Positions 18,763 to 27,948 of a stretch of DNA of 53,070 nucleotides are shown here, piece after piece; positions within the stretch are counted from its first letter, which is position 1, and each line of letters starts with the position of its first letter. The translations under genes and the position numbers were made by a program. Origin of the DNA: an uncultured Bacilli bacterium (GTDB lineage Bacteria > Bacillota_I > Bacilli_A > RF39 > UBA660). The stretch spans positions 1-53,070 of the forward strand of contig CANQBI010000005.1 of NCBI GenBank assembly GCA_947589435.1. Direction: 5' to 3'. Below the pieces are notes generated by a model. It was not told the DNA's origin and searched no databases. It saw nothing but the letters and a program-made list of their open reading frames with translations.

Positions 18763-21700
18763 TGATAGATGTAAGTAAATTTAAAGGTATTAAAATTAGT
18801 ATTGCGTCTCCAGAGAAAATCCGTAGTTGGTCTTATGGAGAAGTAAAAAAACCAGAAACTATCAACTATCGTACATTAAAACCTGAAAGAGACGGATTAT
18901 TTTGTGAAAAAATATTCGGACCTACCAAAGATTTTGAATGTTCTTGTGGTAAATACAAAAGATTAAGATATAAAAACGTTGTTTGTGACCGTTGTGGTGT
19001 TGAAGTTACACGTTCTAAAGTAAGAAGAGAGAGAATGGGGCATATTGAACTTGCGGCTCCATGCTCTCACATCTGGTTCTTTAAAGGTGTTCCTTCTAAA
19101 ATGGGCTTAGTACTTGATATGAGTCCAAGAGATTTAGAGGAAGTATTATACTTCGTTAGTTATGTCGTAATTGATCCCGGAAATGTTCCTCTAGAAGAAA
19201 AACAAACTTTATCTGATAAAGAATATAGAGCCTATTATGAAAAATATGGTAATACTTTTAAAGTAGGAATGGGTGCGGAAGCTATCCAAGAACTACTTAA
19301 AAGAGTCGATATTGATAAAGAAATAGAGAATGTTAGAGCCGAACTTGAAAATGCTACTAGTCAAAAGAGAATTCGTCTTGTTAAAAGATTAGATGCTCTA
19401 GTATCATTCCAAGAATCAGGCAATAAACCGGAATGGATGGTTTTAACTGTTTTACCAGTTATACCTCCAGAATTAAGACCTATGATTCAACTTGATGGTG
19501 GTCGTTTTGCAACCAGTGATTTAAATGATTTATACAGAAGAATTATTAATAGAAATAACCGTTTAAAGAAATTACTAGAACTTGGAGCTCCAACTATCAT
19601 TGTTCAAAATGAAAAGAGAATGCTTCAAGAAGCTGTTGACTCTTTATTTGATAATGGTAGAAGGGGAAGAAGTATTACGGCGGCTTCTAATAGACCATTA
19701 AAGAGTTTATCTAGTATGTTAAAAGGTAAACAAGGAAGATTCCGTCAAAACTTACTTGGTAAGAGAGTTGACTATTCTGGTCGTTCTGTTATCGTTGTTG
19801 GACCAAATCTTAAAATGTATCAATGTGGTTTACCTAAAGAAATGGCTATTGAACTATTTAAACCTCATGTTATTCATGGTTTAGTAGAAAGAGGTTTAGC
19901 TCATAACATTAAGGGTGCTAAAAAATTAATTGAAGCTAGAGATGAATGTGTTTGGGATATCGTTGAAGATGTTATTACAGAATATCCTGTAATGCTAAAT
20001 AGAGCCCCAACGCTACATAGACTTGGTATTCAAGCTTTTGAACCAAAATTAGTTGGTGGTAAGGCTATTCGTTTACACCCACTTGTATGTACAGCCTTCA
20101 ATGCCGACTTCGATGGTGACCAAATGGCTGTTCACGTTCCATTATCGGAAGAAGCTAAAGCTGAAGCACGTATCTTAATGCTTGGTGCTAATAACATCTT
20201 AAATCCAAAAGATGGAAAACCAATCGTTACCCCAAGCCAAGATATGGTACTTGGTAACTGCTATCTTACTATGGAAGAAGCTGGTGGTAGAAACGAAGGT
20301 AAAGCTTATAAAGATTGTAATGAAGCTTTAATGGCTTATGAAAGAAGAGAAATTGATTTACATACCAGAATTGCGATTCCGGTAAAATCATTTAAACATA
20401 AATTATTTATCGAAGAACAACAAGATAAATATTTAGTTACAACCGTTGGTAAAATTAAATTTAATGAAATTTTACCAGATACATTCCCATATCTAAATGA
20501 AGGTACAAAAGAAAATATTGAAGGTATTACACCAAGTAAATATTTCTTAAGTATGGGAACTAACTTAGAAGAAGAAATCAAGAAAATGCCTCTAGTGGGA
20601 CCATTTGTTCAAAAAACACTAGGTCAAATTATTGCGCAAGTATTCAAAAGATATAAGACTACTGAGACATCAGTAATGCTTGATAAATTAAAAGATCAAG
20701 GATTTAAATATTCAACTATTGCTGGTATTACCGTATCTGCTGCCGATGTAGTTAGAAGTGATGCGAAGGACGAAATTATTGCGGAAGCGAAAAAGAGAGT
20801 TGATAAGATTAACAAACAATATCAAAAAGGTTTAATTACCGAACAAGAAAGATATAATGGCGTTATTCAAATTTGGTCTGAAGCAACTGATCAAGTTAAA
20901 GATGCTCTTGCTGCGATTGCTAAAGATGATTTCAAAAACCCAATCTTCATGATGATGAACAGTGGAGCTCGTGGTAAGATTTCCAACTTTACCCAACTTG
21001 CTGGTATGCGTGGGTTAATGGCCAAACCAGATGGTACAACCGTAGAAATTCCGATTACCTCATGCTTTATGGAAGGTTTATCCGTATCAGAATTCTTCTT
21101 ATCAACCCATGGTTCCAGAAAAGGTTCTGCCGATACCGCTTTACGTACCGCTGACTCTGGTTACTTAACAAGAAGACTTGTTGATGTAGCACAAGATATC
21201 ATTGTAAAAGAACACGATTGTGGTTCAATGCAAGGTGTAGTTGTTTATGATTTAATTAATGATAAAGATGGTTCCGTAATTGAAAGTTTAGAAGAAAGAA
21301 TTTTAGGAAGATTTGCCTCTAAAAAGATTGTAGATCCTGAAACTAAAGAAACAATTCTTGAAGCTGGCGAAATGATTACCGAAAATATTGTGGCTAAGAT
21401 TAAAAAGGCCGGTATTAAGAGAGTCGAAATTAGAAGTGTTCTAACTTGTAAAACTCTTAATGGTGTTTGCCAAAAATGTTATGGCCGTAATCTTGCCACT
21501 GGTAACTTAGTTGAAACTGGCGAAGCCGTAGGTATTATGGCCGCTCAATCAATTGGTGAACCTGGTACCCAACTTACCATGCGTACATTCCACACTGGTG
21601 GTGTTGCTGGTGGAGACGATATTACGCAAGGTTTACCTAGAGTTGAAGAATTATTCGAAGCTCGTACTCCTAAATTCAAAGCTACTATTGCGGAAATTAC

Positions 21701-22415
21701 TGGTAAAGTAGTGGGAATTACAGAAGAAAACGGTAAATATTCAATCTTAATTGAAAATGCTTCAGGTACGAAAGAGCATGTAACAAATTACAATATGAAA
21801 CTTCGGGTTGAAGTTGGTGATGAAGTTGAAGCAGGTGATAAACTTACCGAAGGTGTTATTGCTCCAAAAGAATTACTGGCGGTTACTGATCCACTTACAG
21901 CTCAAGAATATATCCTAAAAGAAATTCAAAATGTTTATAAACTTCAAGGTGTTGATATTAACGATAAACACATTGAAATTATTGTTAAGAGAATGATTAA
22001 TAAGGTAAGAATTATCGATGCTGGTGATACGGACTTTGTTGAAGGCTTAACAGTTAGTTTAAGAGAATTTACTGATGGCAATAAACCAGTAATCTTAAAA
22101 GGTGGTGTTCCTGCTAAAGGTAACCCAATAATGTTAGGTATTACGAAGTCATCACTAGAAACTGATTCCTTCTTATCAGCAGCATCATTCCAAGAAACAA
22201 CAAGAGTTTTAACCGATGCCGCTATGCGTGGTAAAACTGATAATTTAATTGGTTTAAAAGAAAATGTTATTATTGGTAAACTTATTCCTGCTGGTACAGG
22301 AGCAAGACAATATAGTGACATTGAGCTTGAACTAGAAAAAGAATTATTAGATGATGATGCTAGTGAAGTATTAGAGGAAAAATTCTTAGCTAATGATGGC
22401 GAAGAAGTTGCTTAA
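18762..22415 (+). CDS. rpoC: RNA polymerase beta' subunit
   Basis: The 1217-residue product has the N-terminal zinc site ([20 protein letters not shown]), the catalytic [12 protein letters not shown] with its three Asp residues, the bridge-helix region ([19 protein letters not shown]), the second Cys cluster ([13 protein letters not shown]) and [21 protein letters not shown]. The length is close to other Firmicutes. The start overlaps the rpoB stop (TAATG). A terminator follows. Confidence 0.98.
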   Translation: MIDVSKFKGIKISIASPEKIRSWSYGEVKKPETINYRTLKPERDGLFCEKIFGPTKDFECSCGKYKRLRYKNVVCDRCGVEVTRSKVRRERMGHIELAAPCSHIWFFKGVPSKMGLVLDMSPRDLEEVLYFVSYVVIDPGNVPLEEKQTLSDKEYRAYYEKYGNTFKVGMGAEAIQELLKRVDIDKEIENVRAELENATSQKRIRLVKRLDALVSFQESGNKPEWMVLTVLPVIPPELRPMIQLDGGRFATSDLNDLYRRIINRNNRLKKLLELGAPTIIVQNEKRMLQEAVDSLFDNGRRGRSITAASNRPLKSLSSMLKGKQGRFRQNLLGKRVDYSGRSVIVVGPNLKMYQCGLPKEMAIELFKPHVIHGLVERGLAHNIKGAKKLIEARDECVWDIVEDVITEYPVMLNRAPTLHRLGIQAFEPKLVGGKAIRLHPLVCTAFNADFDGDQMAVHVPLSEEAKAEARILMLGANNILNPKDGKPIVTPSQDMVLGNCYLTMEEAGGRNEGKAYKDCNEALMAYERREIDLHTRIAIPVKSFKHKLFIEEQQDKYLVTTVGKIKFNEILPDTFPYLNEGTKENIEGITPSKYFLSMGTNLEEEIKKMPLVGPFVQKTLGQIIAQVFKRYKTTETSVMLDKLKDQGFKYSTIAGITVSAADVVRSDAKDEIIAEAKKRVDKINKQYQKGLITEQERYNGVIQIWSEATDQVKDALAAIAKDDFKNPIFMMMNSGARGKISNFTQLAGMRGLMAKPDGTTVEIPITSCFMEGLSVSEFFLSTHGSRKGSADTALRTADSGYLTRRLVDVAQDIIVKEHDCGSMQGVVVYDLINDKDGSVIESLEERILGRFASKKIVDPETKETILEAGEMITENIVAKIKKAGIKRVEIRSVLTCKTLNGVCQKCYGRNLATGNLVETGEAVGIMAAQSIGEPGTQLTMRTFHTGGVAGGDDITQGLPRVEELFEARTPKFKATIAEITGKVVGITEENGKYSILIENASGTKEHVTNYNMKLRVEVGDEVEAGDKLTEGVIAPKELLAVTDPLTAQEYILKEIQNVYKLQGVDINDKHIEIIVKRMINKVRIIDAGDTDFVEGLTVSLREFTDGNKPVILKGGVPAKGNPIMLGITKSSLETDSFLSAASFQETTRVLTDAAMRGKTDNLIGLKENVIIGKLIPAGTGARQYSDIELELEKELLDDDASEVLEEKFLANDGEEVA

Positions 22416-22423
22416 AACAAATT

Positions 22424-22456
22424 AAACTTAAGGTGAAATATCCTTGAGTTTTTTTG
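22424..22456 (+). terminator. Rho-independent terminator after rpoC
   Basis: AAACTTAAGG and CCTTGAGTTT (one G-T pair) enclose TGAAATAT; a 7-base T-run follows. Confidence 0.8.
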
Positions 22457-22485
22457 TTTACTTTATATTTAAAATAATATATAAT
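22457..22485 (+). promoter_or_regulatory. Promoter of the tandem paralog pair
   Basis: TTTACT (22457-22462), 17 bases, TATAAT (22480-22485), directly after the rpoC terminator. Confidence 0.7.
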
Positions 22486-22514
22486 ATTAACTTATCTAAG
22501 GGGGATAAATACTT

Positions 22515-23552
22515 ATGCCTAAATTAAATTTTAAAGATTATAGTGATAATTATGATGAATTAAAATATGAAAAAATTAAAAATAATAGACAATTAAAAAA
22601 GCAAAAAAGATTGGAAGAAAAAAATAATAGATATAAATTAAACGAAGATACTATGCAACAATGTTTAGAACTAAAAGAATATTTGGAGGTTCTTAAAAAT
22701 AGTGTTGATTCTATAGATAGAGAAGAAATGATAAATAATCTTGATAAAAATATAGATATTATTCAAAAATTAAAACGTGATTTACTTTATGAAAATGGAA
22801 AAATAAATATTTTGGACAGTTGGCAAAAATTAAAAGATGTTTATGTAAATTTTGTTCTATTATCAATTTCGGTATTAATACCAATAGCAATTTTGAAATT
22901 CCTTATCGGTTTAATGATTGAGCTTCCTCTAAAAATTTATTTCCTAGGTTTTATAGTTATATTTATTGGCTTAGATTGTTTTGATTCTCTTGACTATGAT
23001 CATTGTCTTGGTAAATTAATTAAAATAATTATTGGTAGTCTTCCATTTAAAAATCGTTATTCTTTTATTAAAACTATTCGAAAGTTAGAAAAATTAGCAA
23101 AAGAATATAATAATTTTAGTAATCAATATGAGGATTATTTAGAATATTTAGATAGTCCTGAAAAATCCGAAGTAACGGAAAATATAATCAAAGGCAAAGA
23201 AGTAAAAGATTTATATTTATTAGAAATAACTAAACTAGCTGATAAAGTAAAAGAATTACCTTTGGGAAGTGATAGAGATAAATATTTAAATACTTTAGAA
23301 AAACTAACTGAATTATATAAAAGAGAAAAAGAAAGAATTATTTTAAAAAATGGAAGGGTTCATAGTAAAGAAGAAATAGAATTTGAAATGAGTATTTTAA
23401 AACAAATAGCTTATATTGAAATGGAATTAAATAATAGTTTATATAAAACTAAAAGTACTCAATTATTAAGTGAGGATTATTTAACCACTTTAGGAAAGTT
23501 AGATGATACAAAAGATAAAAAGTTAGAAAGAACCTTAGGTTTAGGAAAATAA
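22515..23552 (+). CDS. Membrane coiled-coil protein, tandem paralog A
   Basis: This 345-residue protein begins with a charged stretch (LNFKDYSDNYDELK, then basic helices), has two or three membrane helices around residues 112-160, and ends in a long Lys/Glu-rich helical region, possibly coiled coil. No signal peptide was seen, so both ends are likely cytoplasmic. The next gene is a close copy: the N-terminal 60 residues and C-terminal 130 residues are nearly identical, while the membrane part differs more. No family was recognised. The two genes are 13 bases apart and surely co-transcribed. Confidence 0.8.
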   Translation: MPKLNFKDYSDNYDELKYEKIKNNRQLKKQKRLEEKNNRYKLNEDTMQQCLELKEYLEVLKNSVDSIDREEMINNLDKNIDIIQKLKRDLLYENGKINILDSWQKLKDVYVNFVLLSISVLIPIAILKFLIGLMIELPLKIYFLGFIVIFIGLDCFDSLDYDHCLGKLIKIIIGSLPFKNRYSFIKTIRKLEKLAKEYNNFSNQYEDYLEYLDSPEKSEVTENIIKGKEVKDLYLLEITKLADKVKELPLGSDRDKYLNTLEKLTELYKREKERIILKNGRVHSKEEIEFEMSILKQIAYIEMELNNSLYKTKSTQLLSEDYLTTLGKLDDTKDKKLERTLGLGK

Positions 23553-23565
23553 AGGAGGTTTATTT

Positions 23566-24606
23566 ATGTCTAAATTAAATTTTAAAGATTACAGCGCTAA
23601 TTATGATGAATTAAAAGATGAAGAAAAGAAAAAAAGCAAAGAATTAAAAAAACAAAAAAGATTGGAAGAAAAAAATAATAGATATAAATTAAACGAAGAT
23701 ACTATGCAACAATGTTTAGAACTAAAAGAATATTTAGAAGTTCTTAAAAATAGTGTTGATGCTATAGATAGAGAAGAAATAAGAAATAATATTTCTAAAA
23801 AAATAGATGTTATTCTAAGATTAAAACATAATTTACTTAAAAAAAACCATCAATATCATATATTGGGAAGTTATACAGACAATTTAAAAGATGTTTATGG
23901 GGGATTTGGACTATTATTAATAACAGCATTAATAATAACAGCGATTTTGAGATTCTTTATTGGTTTAATGATTGAAGTTCCTCTAAAGTTTTCGCTTTTA
24001 GGTTTTATAGTTATATTTATTGGCGTAAATTGCCTTGATTTTCTTGACTATGAACCTTGTCTTGGTAAATTAATTAAAATAATGATTGGTAGTCTTCCTT
24101 TTAATAATCGCTATTCTTTTATTAAAACTATTCAAGAGTTAGAAAAGTTAGAAATAGAATATAGAAATTTTAGTAAACAGTATGAGGATTATTTAAAATA
24201 TTTAGATAATCCTGAAAAATCAGAAGTAACGGAAAACATTATCAAAGGCAAAGAAGTAAAAGATTTATATTTATTAGAAATTAATAAATTAGTAGATAAA
24301 GTAAAAGAATTACCACTAGGAAGTGATAGAGATAAATATTTAAATACTATAGAAAAATTAACCGAATTATATAAAAGAGAAAAAGAAAGAATTATTTTAA
24401 AAAATGGAAGAGTTCATAGCGAAGAAGAAATAGAATTGGAAATGAGTGTATTAAAACAAATAGCTTATATAGAAATGGAATTAAATAATAGTTTATATAA
24501 AACTAAAAGTACGCAGTTATTAAGTGAAGATTATTTAACAACTTTAAATAAATTAGATAGTACTAAAGATAAAAAGTTAGAAAGAACCTTGAGTTTAGGA
24601 AAATAA
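23566..24606 (+). CDS. Membrane coiled-coil protein, tandem paralog B
   Basis: This copy of the preceding gene encodes 346 residues behind an excellent ribosome site (AAAGGAGG). Over 70 bases around the codons for RLEEKNNRYKLNEDTMQQCL are essentially identical in DNA in both copies, which implies recent duplication or gene conversion. The central membrane segments (GLLLITALIITAILRFFIGL here) have diverged most. Because the two are kept together with intact reading frames, they may form a hetero-oligomer. Function unknown. Confidence 0.8.
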   Translation: MSKLNFKDYSANYDELKDEEKKKSKELKKQKRLEEKNNRYKLNEDTMQQCLELKEYLEVLKNSVDAIDREEIRNNISKKIDVILRLKHNLLKKNHQYHILGSYTDNLKDVYGGFGLLLITALIITAILRFFIGLMIEVPLKFSLLGFIVIFIGVNCLDFLDYEPCLGKLIKIMIGSLPFNNRYSFIKTIQELEKLEIEYRNFSKQYEDYLKYLDNPEKSEVTENIIKGKEVKDLYLLEINKLVDKVKELPLGSDRDKYLNTIEKLTELYKREKERIILKNGRVHSEEEIELEMSVLKQIAYIEMELNNSLYKTKSTQLLSEDYLTTLNKLDSTKDKKLERTLSLGK

Positions 24607-24630
24607 GAGAGGAAAGTTCTCTTGTTTTTT
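24605..24630 (+). terminator. Terminator after the paralog pair
   Basis: AAGAGA and TCTCTT pair around GGAAAGT, followed by GTTTTTT. Confidence 0.65.
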
Positions 24631-24632
24631 GA

Positions 24633-24707
24633 GTGAACATTTTTTTAAATTTTGTAAAATTGTTCACCCGAGTGAACAATTTGGTTGACTTCAGAAAAAT
24701 TGTTCAC
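24633..24707 (+). promoter_or_regulatory. Four-half-site GTGAAC/GTTCAC operator
   Basis: The centre is a perfect palindrome with 11-base arms, AAATTGTTCAC-CCGA-GTGAACAATTT (24657-24682). Outer half-sites lie on both sides: GTGAAC at 24633-24638 and AAATTGTTCAC at 24697-24707. The outer pair is also inverted about the same centre (about 24670), 39-40 bases from the matching inner half-site. The right-hand half-site fills the promoter spacer. This looks like a site for cooperative or looping repression. Confidence 0.85.
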
Positions 24708-24713
24708 TATAAT
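24685..24713 (+). promoter_or_regulatory. Promoter of the ATPase gene, embedded in the operator
   Basis: TTGACT (24685-24690), exactly 17 bases, TATAAT (24708-24713). A bound regulator would cover the spacer, so repression is the likely outcome. Confidence 0.9.
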
Positions 24714-24736
24714 TAAAATAAGAGGTGACGAAAAAA

Positions 24737-25936
24737 ATGATTAACCGAGAACATTATTTAAAAGAAATAAGAGGATTTTATGATAGTGATTTAATTAAAA
24801 TAATTGTCGGAGTTAGAAGATGTGGTAAATCAATAATTTTAGAACAAATAAAAAAGGAAATAAGTAAGAAAACTGATAATATTATTTATTTAAACTTTGA
24901 AGATGAAGAGGTTTCTGCAAATATTTATAATAGTGAAAAATTAATTGAATATGTAAATAATAATCGTAAAGATGGAAAATGTTATATCTTTCTAGATGAA
25001 ATACAAGAAGTAAAAGATTGGAATAAAGCCGTAAAAACATTAAGACTTCATGATAATTCTGTTTTTATAACTGGTTCTAATTCTAAACTTTTAGCTAAAG
25101 AGTATACGGATGCTTTCAGTGGCCGTTATGTAACATTTAGAATAAGGCCATTTGTTTATAAAGAAATATTAGAGTATGCTAAAGAATTAAAAAAAGAATG
25201 TAGTATTTCGGATTATTTAGTTTGGGGTGGATTTCCTAAAAGATTGGAATTTAACGAAAAAGATATGATAACTTATTTAAAAGATTTAAATGAGTCTATA
25301 ATATTTCGAGATTTAATTATTCGTTTTAAAATAAATAATGAAGAATTATTTAGAAGAATTGTAAATTATGTTTTATTGTCTAACTCTAGGATTTTTTCTT
25401 CTCGCTCTATTGAAGATTATTTAAAAAATGAACATATTAAATGTTCAATTAATACTATAATTAAATATTTAGGTTATTTAGAAAAAGCTTATGTTATTAA
25501 TCGCATTAAACCATATTCTTCTAAAACGAAGAGTGAGCTTACGTATTATTTTAAAATATATGATGAAGATGTATCGTTTAATTCGTTAAGAAATATAAAT
25601 AATCGTTATGATTTAACGCATAATTTAGAAAATGTTGTTTACAATGAACTTATATATATGGGTTATGGATTAAAAGTATTTAATAAAAGTGATGATGATA
25701 AAGAGATAGATTTTATAGCTAGTAAAGATGGTAAAGAATATTATATTCAAGTTGCTTATAGTGTAGAAAATGAAAGTACATATAATCGAGAATTTGGGGC
25801 TTTTACTAAACTTGATAATAATAATCAAAAAATATTAATTACCAATGATGATATTGATTATTCAACAAGCACAGTTAAACATTTAAAATTGAAAGATTTT
25901 TTACTTATGTCTTCTTTAGAAGATATGGATAATTAA
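24737..25936 (+). CDS. AAA ATPase with DUF4143 domain
   Basis: The start is taken as ATG 24737; the track's GTG 24725 is inside the AGAGGTGA ribosome site. The 399-residue protein has Walker A VGVRRCGKS, Walker B YIFLDEIQEV, and the ITGSNSKLL and FSGRY segments typical of the AAA_14 family. The C-terminal DUF4143 part ends in a nuclease-like fold (EIDFIASKDGKEYYIQV). Such ATPases are widespread and poorly understood, with suggested links to mobile DNA or stress. The elaborate operator says it is tightly controlled. The NADAR-like gene follows 16 bases later. Confidence 0.88.
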   Translation: MINREHYLKEIRGFYDSDLIKIIVGVRRCGKSIILEQIKKEISKKTDNIIYLNFEDEEVSANIYNSEKLIEYVNNNRKDGKCYIFLDEIQEVKDWNKAVKTLRLHDNSVFITGSNSKLLAKEYTDAFSGRYVTFRIRPFVYKEILEYAKELKKECSISDYLVWGGFPKRLEFNEKDMITYLKDLNESIIFRDLIIRFKINNEELFRRIVNYVLLSNSRIFSSRSIEDYLKNEHIKCSINTIIKYLGYLEKAYVINRIKPYSSKTKSELTYYFKIYDEDVSFNSLRNINNRYDLTHNLENVVYNELIYMGYGLKVFNKSDDDKEIDFIASKDGKEYYIQVAYSVENESTYNREFGAFTKLDNNNQKILITNDDIDYSTSTVKHLKLKDFLLMSSLEDMDN

Positions 25937-25952
25937 ATAAAAGGTAATGGAT

Positions 25953-26567
25953 ATGAGTTATAAAAAAGAATTGCAAGAATTTCGAGAATTTAAAAAGAAT
26001 TATCATTTTAAAGAATTAAAATTAGTTACCAAAGATGATAAAATATATTGTGAAGATATTTTAGTAAAAGATGAAAATGGTTATATTGGCGAAAGTGAAA
26101 AATGGATTAATGTCAGTTATTCTCTAAAAGGAAGTTATCCCAAACTTTTATCTAATCTTTTTCCTTATGATTTTAAATTTAAGGGATATCACTTTCATTC
26201 AATCGAGGCTTTTTTCCAAGGTATTAAATTTCCAAATAGACGCCTCCAAAAGAAATTATTTGCTTATAGTGGGAAAGAGGCTTTAGTTTTAAAAGAGGCC
26301 ACTAACTACGATTGGAAAAAGACATGTATAGTATATTTTAAGGGTAAAAAAATAAAAAGAGACTCTATTGAATATGACAATTTAATTGAGGAGTTATATA
26401 TAAGTGCAATTCAAAATTCTTTTTATCGTAATGCCATTAAAAATTGTCCTTTACCAATTATTCATGTTATTGGCGAAGAAAATAAAGATGTAACTGTTTT
26501 TACCAGATATGAGTTTGAATTTATGTTAAATTGTTTACATGATTTTTTAAATAATAAAGAAAAGTAA
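25953..26567 (+). CDS. NADAR-like (YbiA-type) protein
   Basis: ATG 25953 is preferred over 25947 because AAAGG is too near the latter. The 204-residue product has an N-terminal region with no known match, then a stretch that follows the NADAR pattern: LLSNLFPYDF, HSIEAFFQGIKF with the conserved Glu and Gln, and a C-terminal helix. NADAR enzymes cleave N-glycosidic bonds in riboflavin intermediates or remove ADP-ribose from DNA or protein. Its neighbours are an ATPase, DUF1653 and an HD nucleotidase, so nucleotide or ADP-ribose clean-up is plausible but inferred. Confidence 0.65.
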   Translation: MSYKKELQEFREFKKNYHFKELKLVTKDDKIYCEDILVKDENGYIGESEKWINVSYSLKGSYPKLLSNLFPYDFKFKGYHFHSIEAFFQGIKFPNRRLQKKLFAYSGKEALVLKEATNYDWKKTCIVYFKGKKIKRDSIEYDNLIEELYISAIQNSFYRNAIKNCPLPIIHVIGEENKDVTVFTRYEFEFMLNCLHDFLNNKEK

Positions 26568-26577
26568 GAGGTGAGTT

Positions 26578-26796
26578 ATGCGGGAAGTTAAAGTAGGTGG
26601 TACTTATCGCCATTTTAAAGGAAATATTTATAAAGTTATATGTGTCGCTTTTGATAGTGAAGATAAACATAAAGTGGTTGTTTATACGGATGGATTGCAT
26701 AATTGGGTAAGAGATTATGAGATGTTTTTATCGAAAGTTGATAAAGATAAATATCCGGATGTAGAAGAAGAATATCGGTTTACGGAGGTAGAATGA
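26578..26796 (+). CDS. DUF1653 protein
   Basis: This 72-residue protein has the DUF1653 layout: VGGTYRHFKGNIYKVI, VVYTDGLHNWVRDYEMF, and an acidic end. The fold is a small beta barrel whose function is not known. AGAGGTGA gives a good ribosome site. Its TGA stop overlaps the start of the next gene (ATGA), so the two are coupled. Confidence 0.85.
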   Translation: MREVKVGGTYRHFKGNIYKVICVAFDSEDKHKVVVYTDGLHNWVRDYEMFLSKVDKDKYPDVEEEYRFTEVE

Positions 26797-27914
26797 TGAA
26801 TGAAGATGAAATAAGAAAATCTATGGAAATAAAATCTCTAGGGCCTTTTGCTTGTCCTTATGAAAAAGGGGAAAGAATAATTCCTGAAGAACCTGATTTA
26901 AGACCGACATTTTATAGAGATATTGACCGTATTTTATATTCTTTATCCTATACGCGTTATATTGATAAAACGCAAGTATTTACGCATCCTGGGAATGACC
27001 ATTTACAAAAAAGAATGACCCATGTGCAATACGTAAGTAAAATAGCAAGAACCATTGGAAGGGCTTTATCTTTAAATGAAGACTTAATCGAGGCTGCTTC
27101 TTTAGGTCATGATTTGGGTCACGCTCCTTTTGGCCATTTAGGGGAATCTATTCTAAATGAAATAAGTTTAAAACATCATTTAGGTTATTTTAATCATAAT
27201 ATTCAAAGTGTTCGACTTTTAATGGAAATTGAAAATTATGGGGAAGGTTTAAATATAACGATTCCGGTTTTAGATGCGATTATGTGTCATAATGGGGAAA
27301 TTGCTTTAAATAAATATGAACCAAGAAAGAAAACGAAGGAAGAATTTTTAGAAGAGTACCATAAGTCTTATCAAGATAAAGAAGTGATTTTAAAAATGCG
27401 TCCCATGACTTTAGAAGGTTGTGTGGTTAGAATTAGTGATTTAATTGCTTATATTGGAAAAGATGTGGAAGATGCCATTAGAAATAATATCATTACCAAA
27501 GAGATGGTTCCGAAAAAAATTACTGATGTTTTAGGATGCACGAATAAAGAGGTAGTTAATACTTTAATAATTGATATTATTAAAAATAGTATGGGTAAAA
27601 ATTATATTAAATTAAGTAAAGAAGTTTATGAGGCCCTAGAGGACTTAAAAACTTTTAATTACAAATATATTTATAATAAAGCCGCCACTTCTGAAGAAAA
27701 AGAAATGGTTAAAGATGCTTTTAATAAATTATTTGATTATTATTTAGATGATTTAAAAAAAGGTAATCATAAATCAATTATTTATAAACATTATTTAGTT
27801 AGTATGAATGAAGAATATCAAAAAAATAGTCCGGAGCGTATAGTTTTAGATTATCTAGCCGGAATGACAGATGAATTTTTACTAAAACAATATAAGAAAC
27901 TCATAAATAACTAA
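26793..27914 (+). CDS. dgt: HD-domain dNTP triphosphohydrolase (dGTPase-like)
   Basis: The 373-residue protein has the metal-binding HD motif in order: RMTHVQYVSKIARTIG, ASLGHDLGHAPFGHLGE, then MCHNGE and VRISDLIAYIGKDVEDA. This matches the deoxyguanosinetriphosphate triphosphohydrolase-like group that breaks dNTPs into nucleoside and triphosphate. It starts within the stop of the DUF1653 gene. A second ATG at 26796 has better spacing to GGAGG and may be the true start. A role in limiting dNTP pools or phage defence is possible but not shown. Confidence 0.88.
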   Translation: MMNEDEIRKSMEIKSLGPFACPYEKGERIIPEEPDLRPTFYRDIDRILYSLSYTRYIDKTQVFTHPGNDHLQKRMTHVQYVSKIARTIGRALSLNEDLIEAASLGHDLGHAPFGHLGESILNEISLKHHLGYFNHNIQSVRLLMEIENYGEGLNITIPVLDAIMCHNGEIALNKYEPRKKTKEEFLEEYHKSYQDKEVILKMRPMTLEGCVVRISDLIAYIGKDVEDAIRNNIITKEMVPKKITDVLGCTNKEVVNTLIIDIIKNSMGKNYIKLSKEVYEALEDLKTFNYKYIYNKAATSEEKEMVKDAFNKLFDYYLDDLKKGNHKSIIYKHYLVSMNEEYQKNSPERIVLDYLAGMTDEFLLKQYKKLINN

Positions 27915-27948
27915 ATTTATGTTATAATAACTAGTAAAGAGGTGAGTT

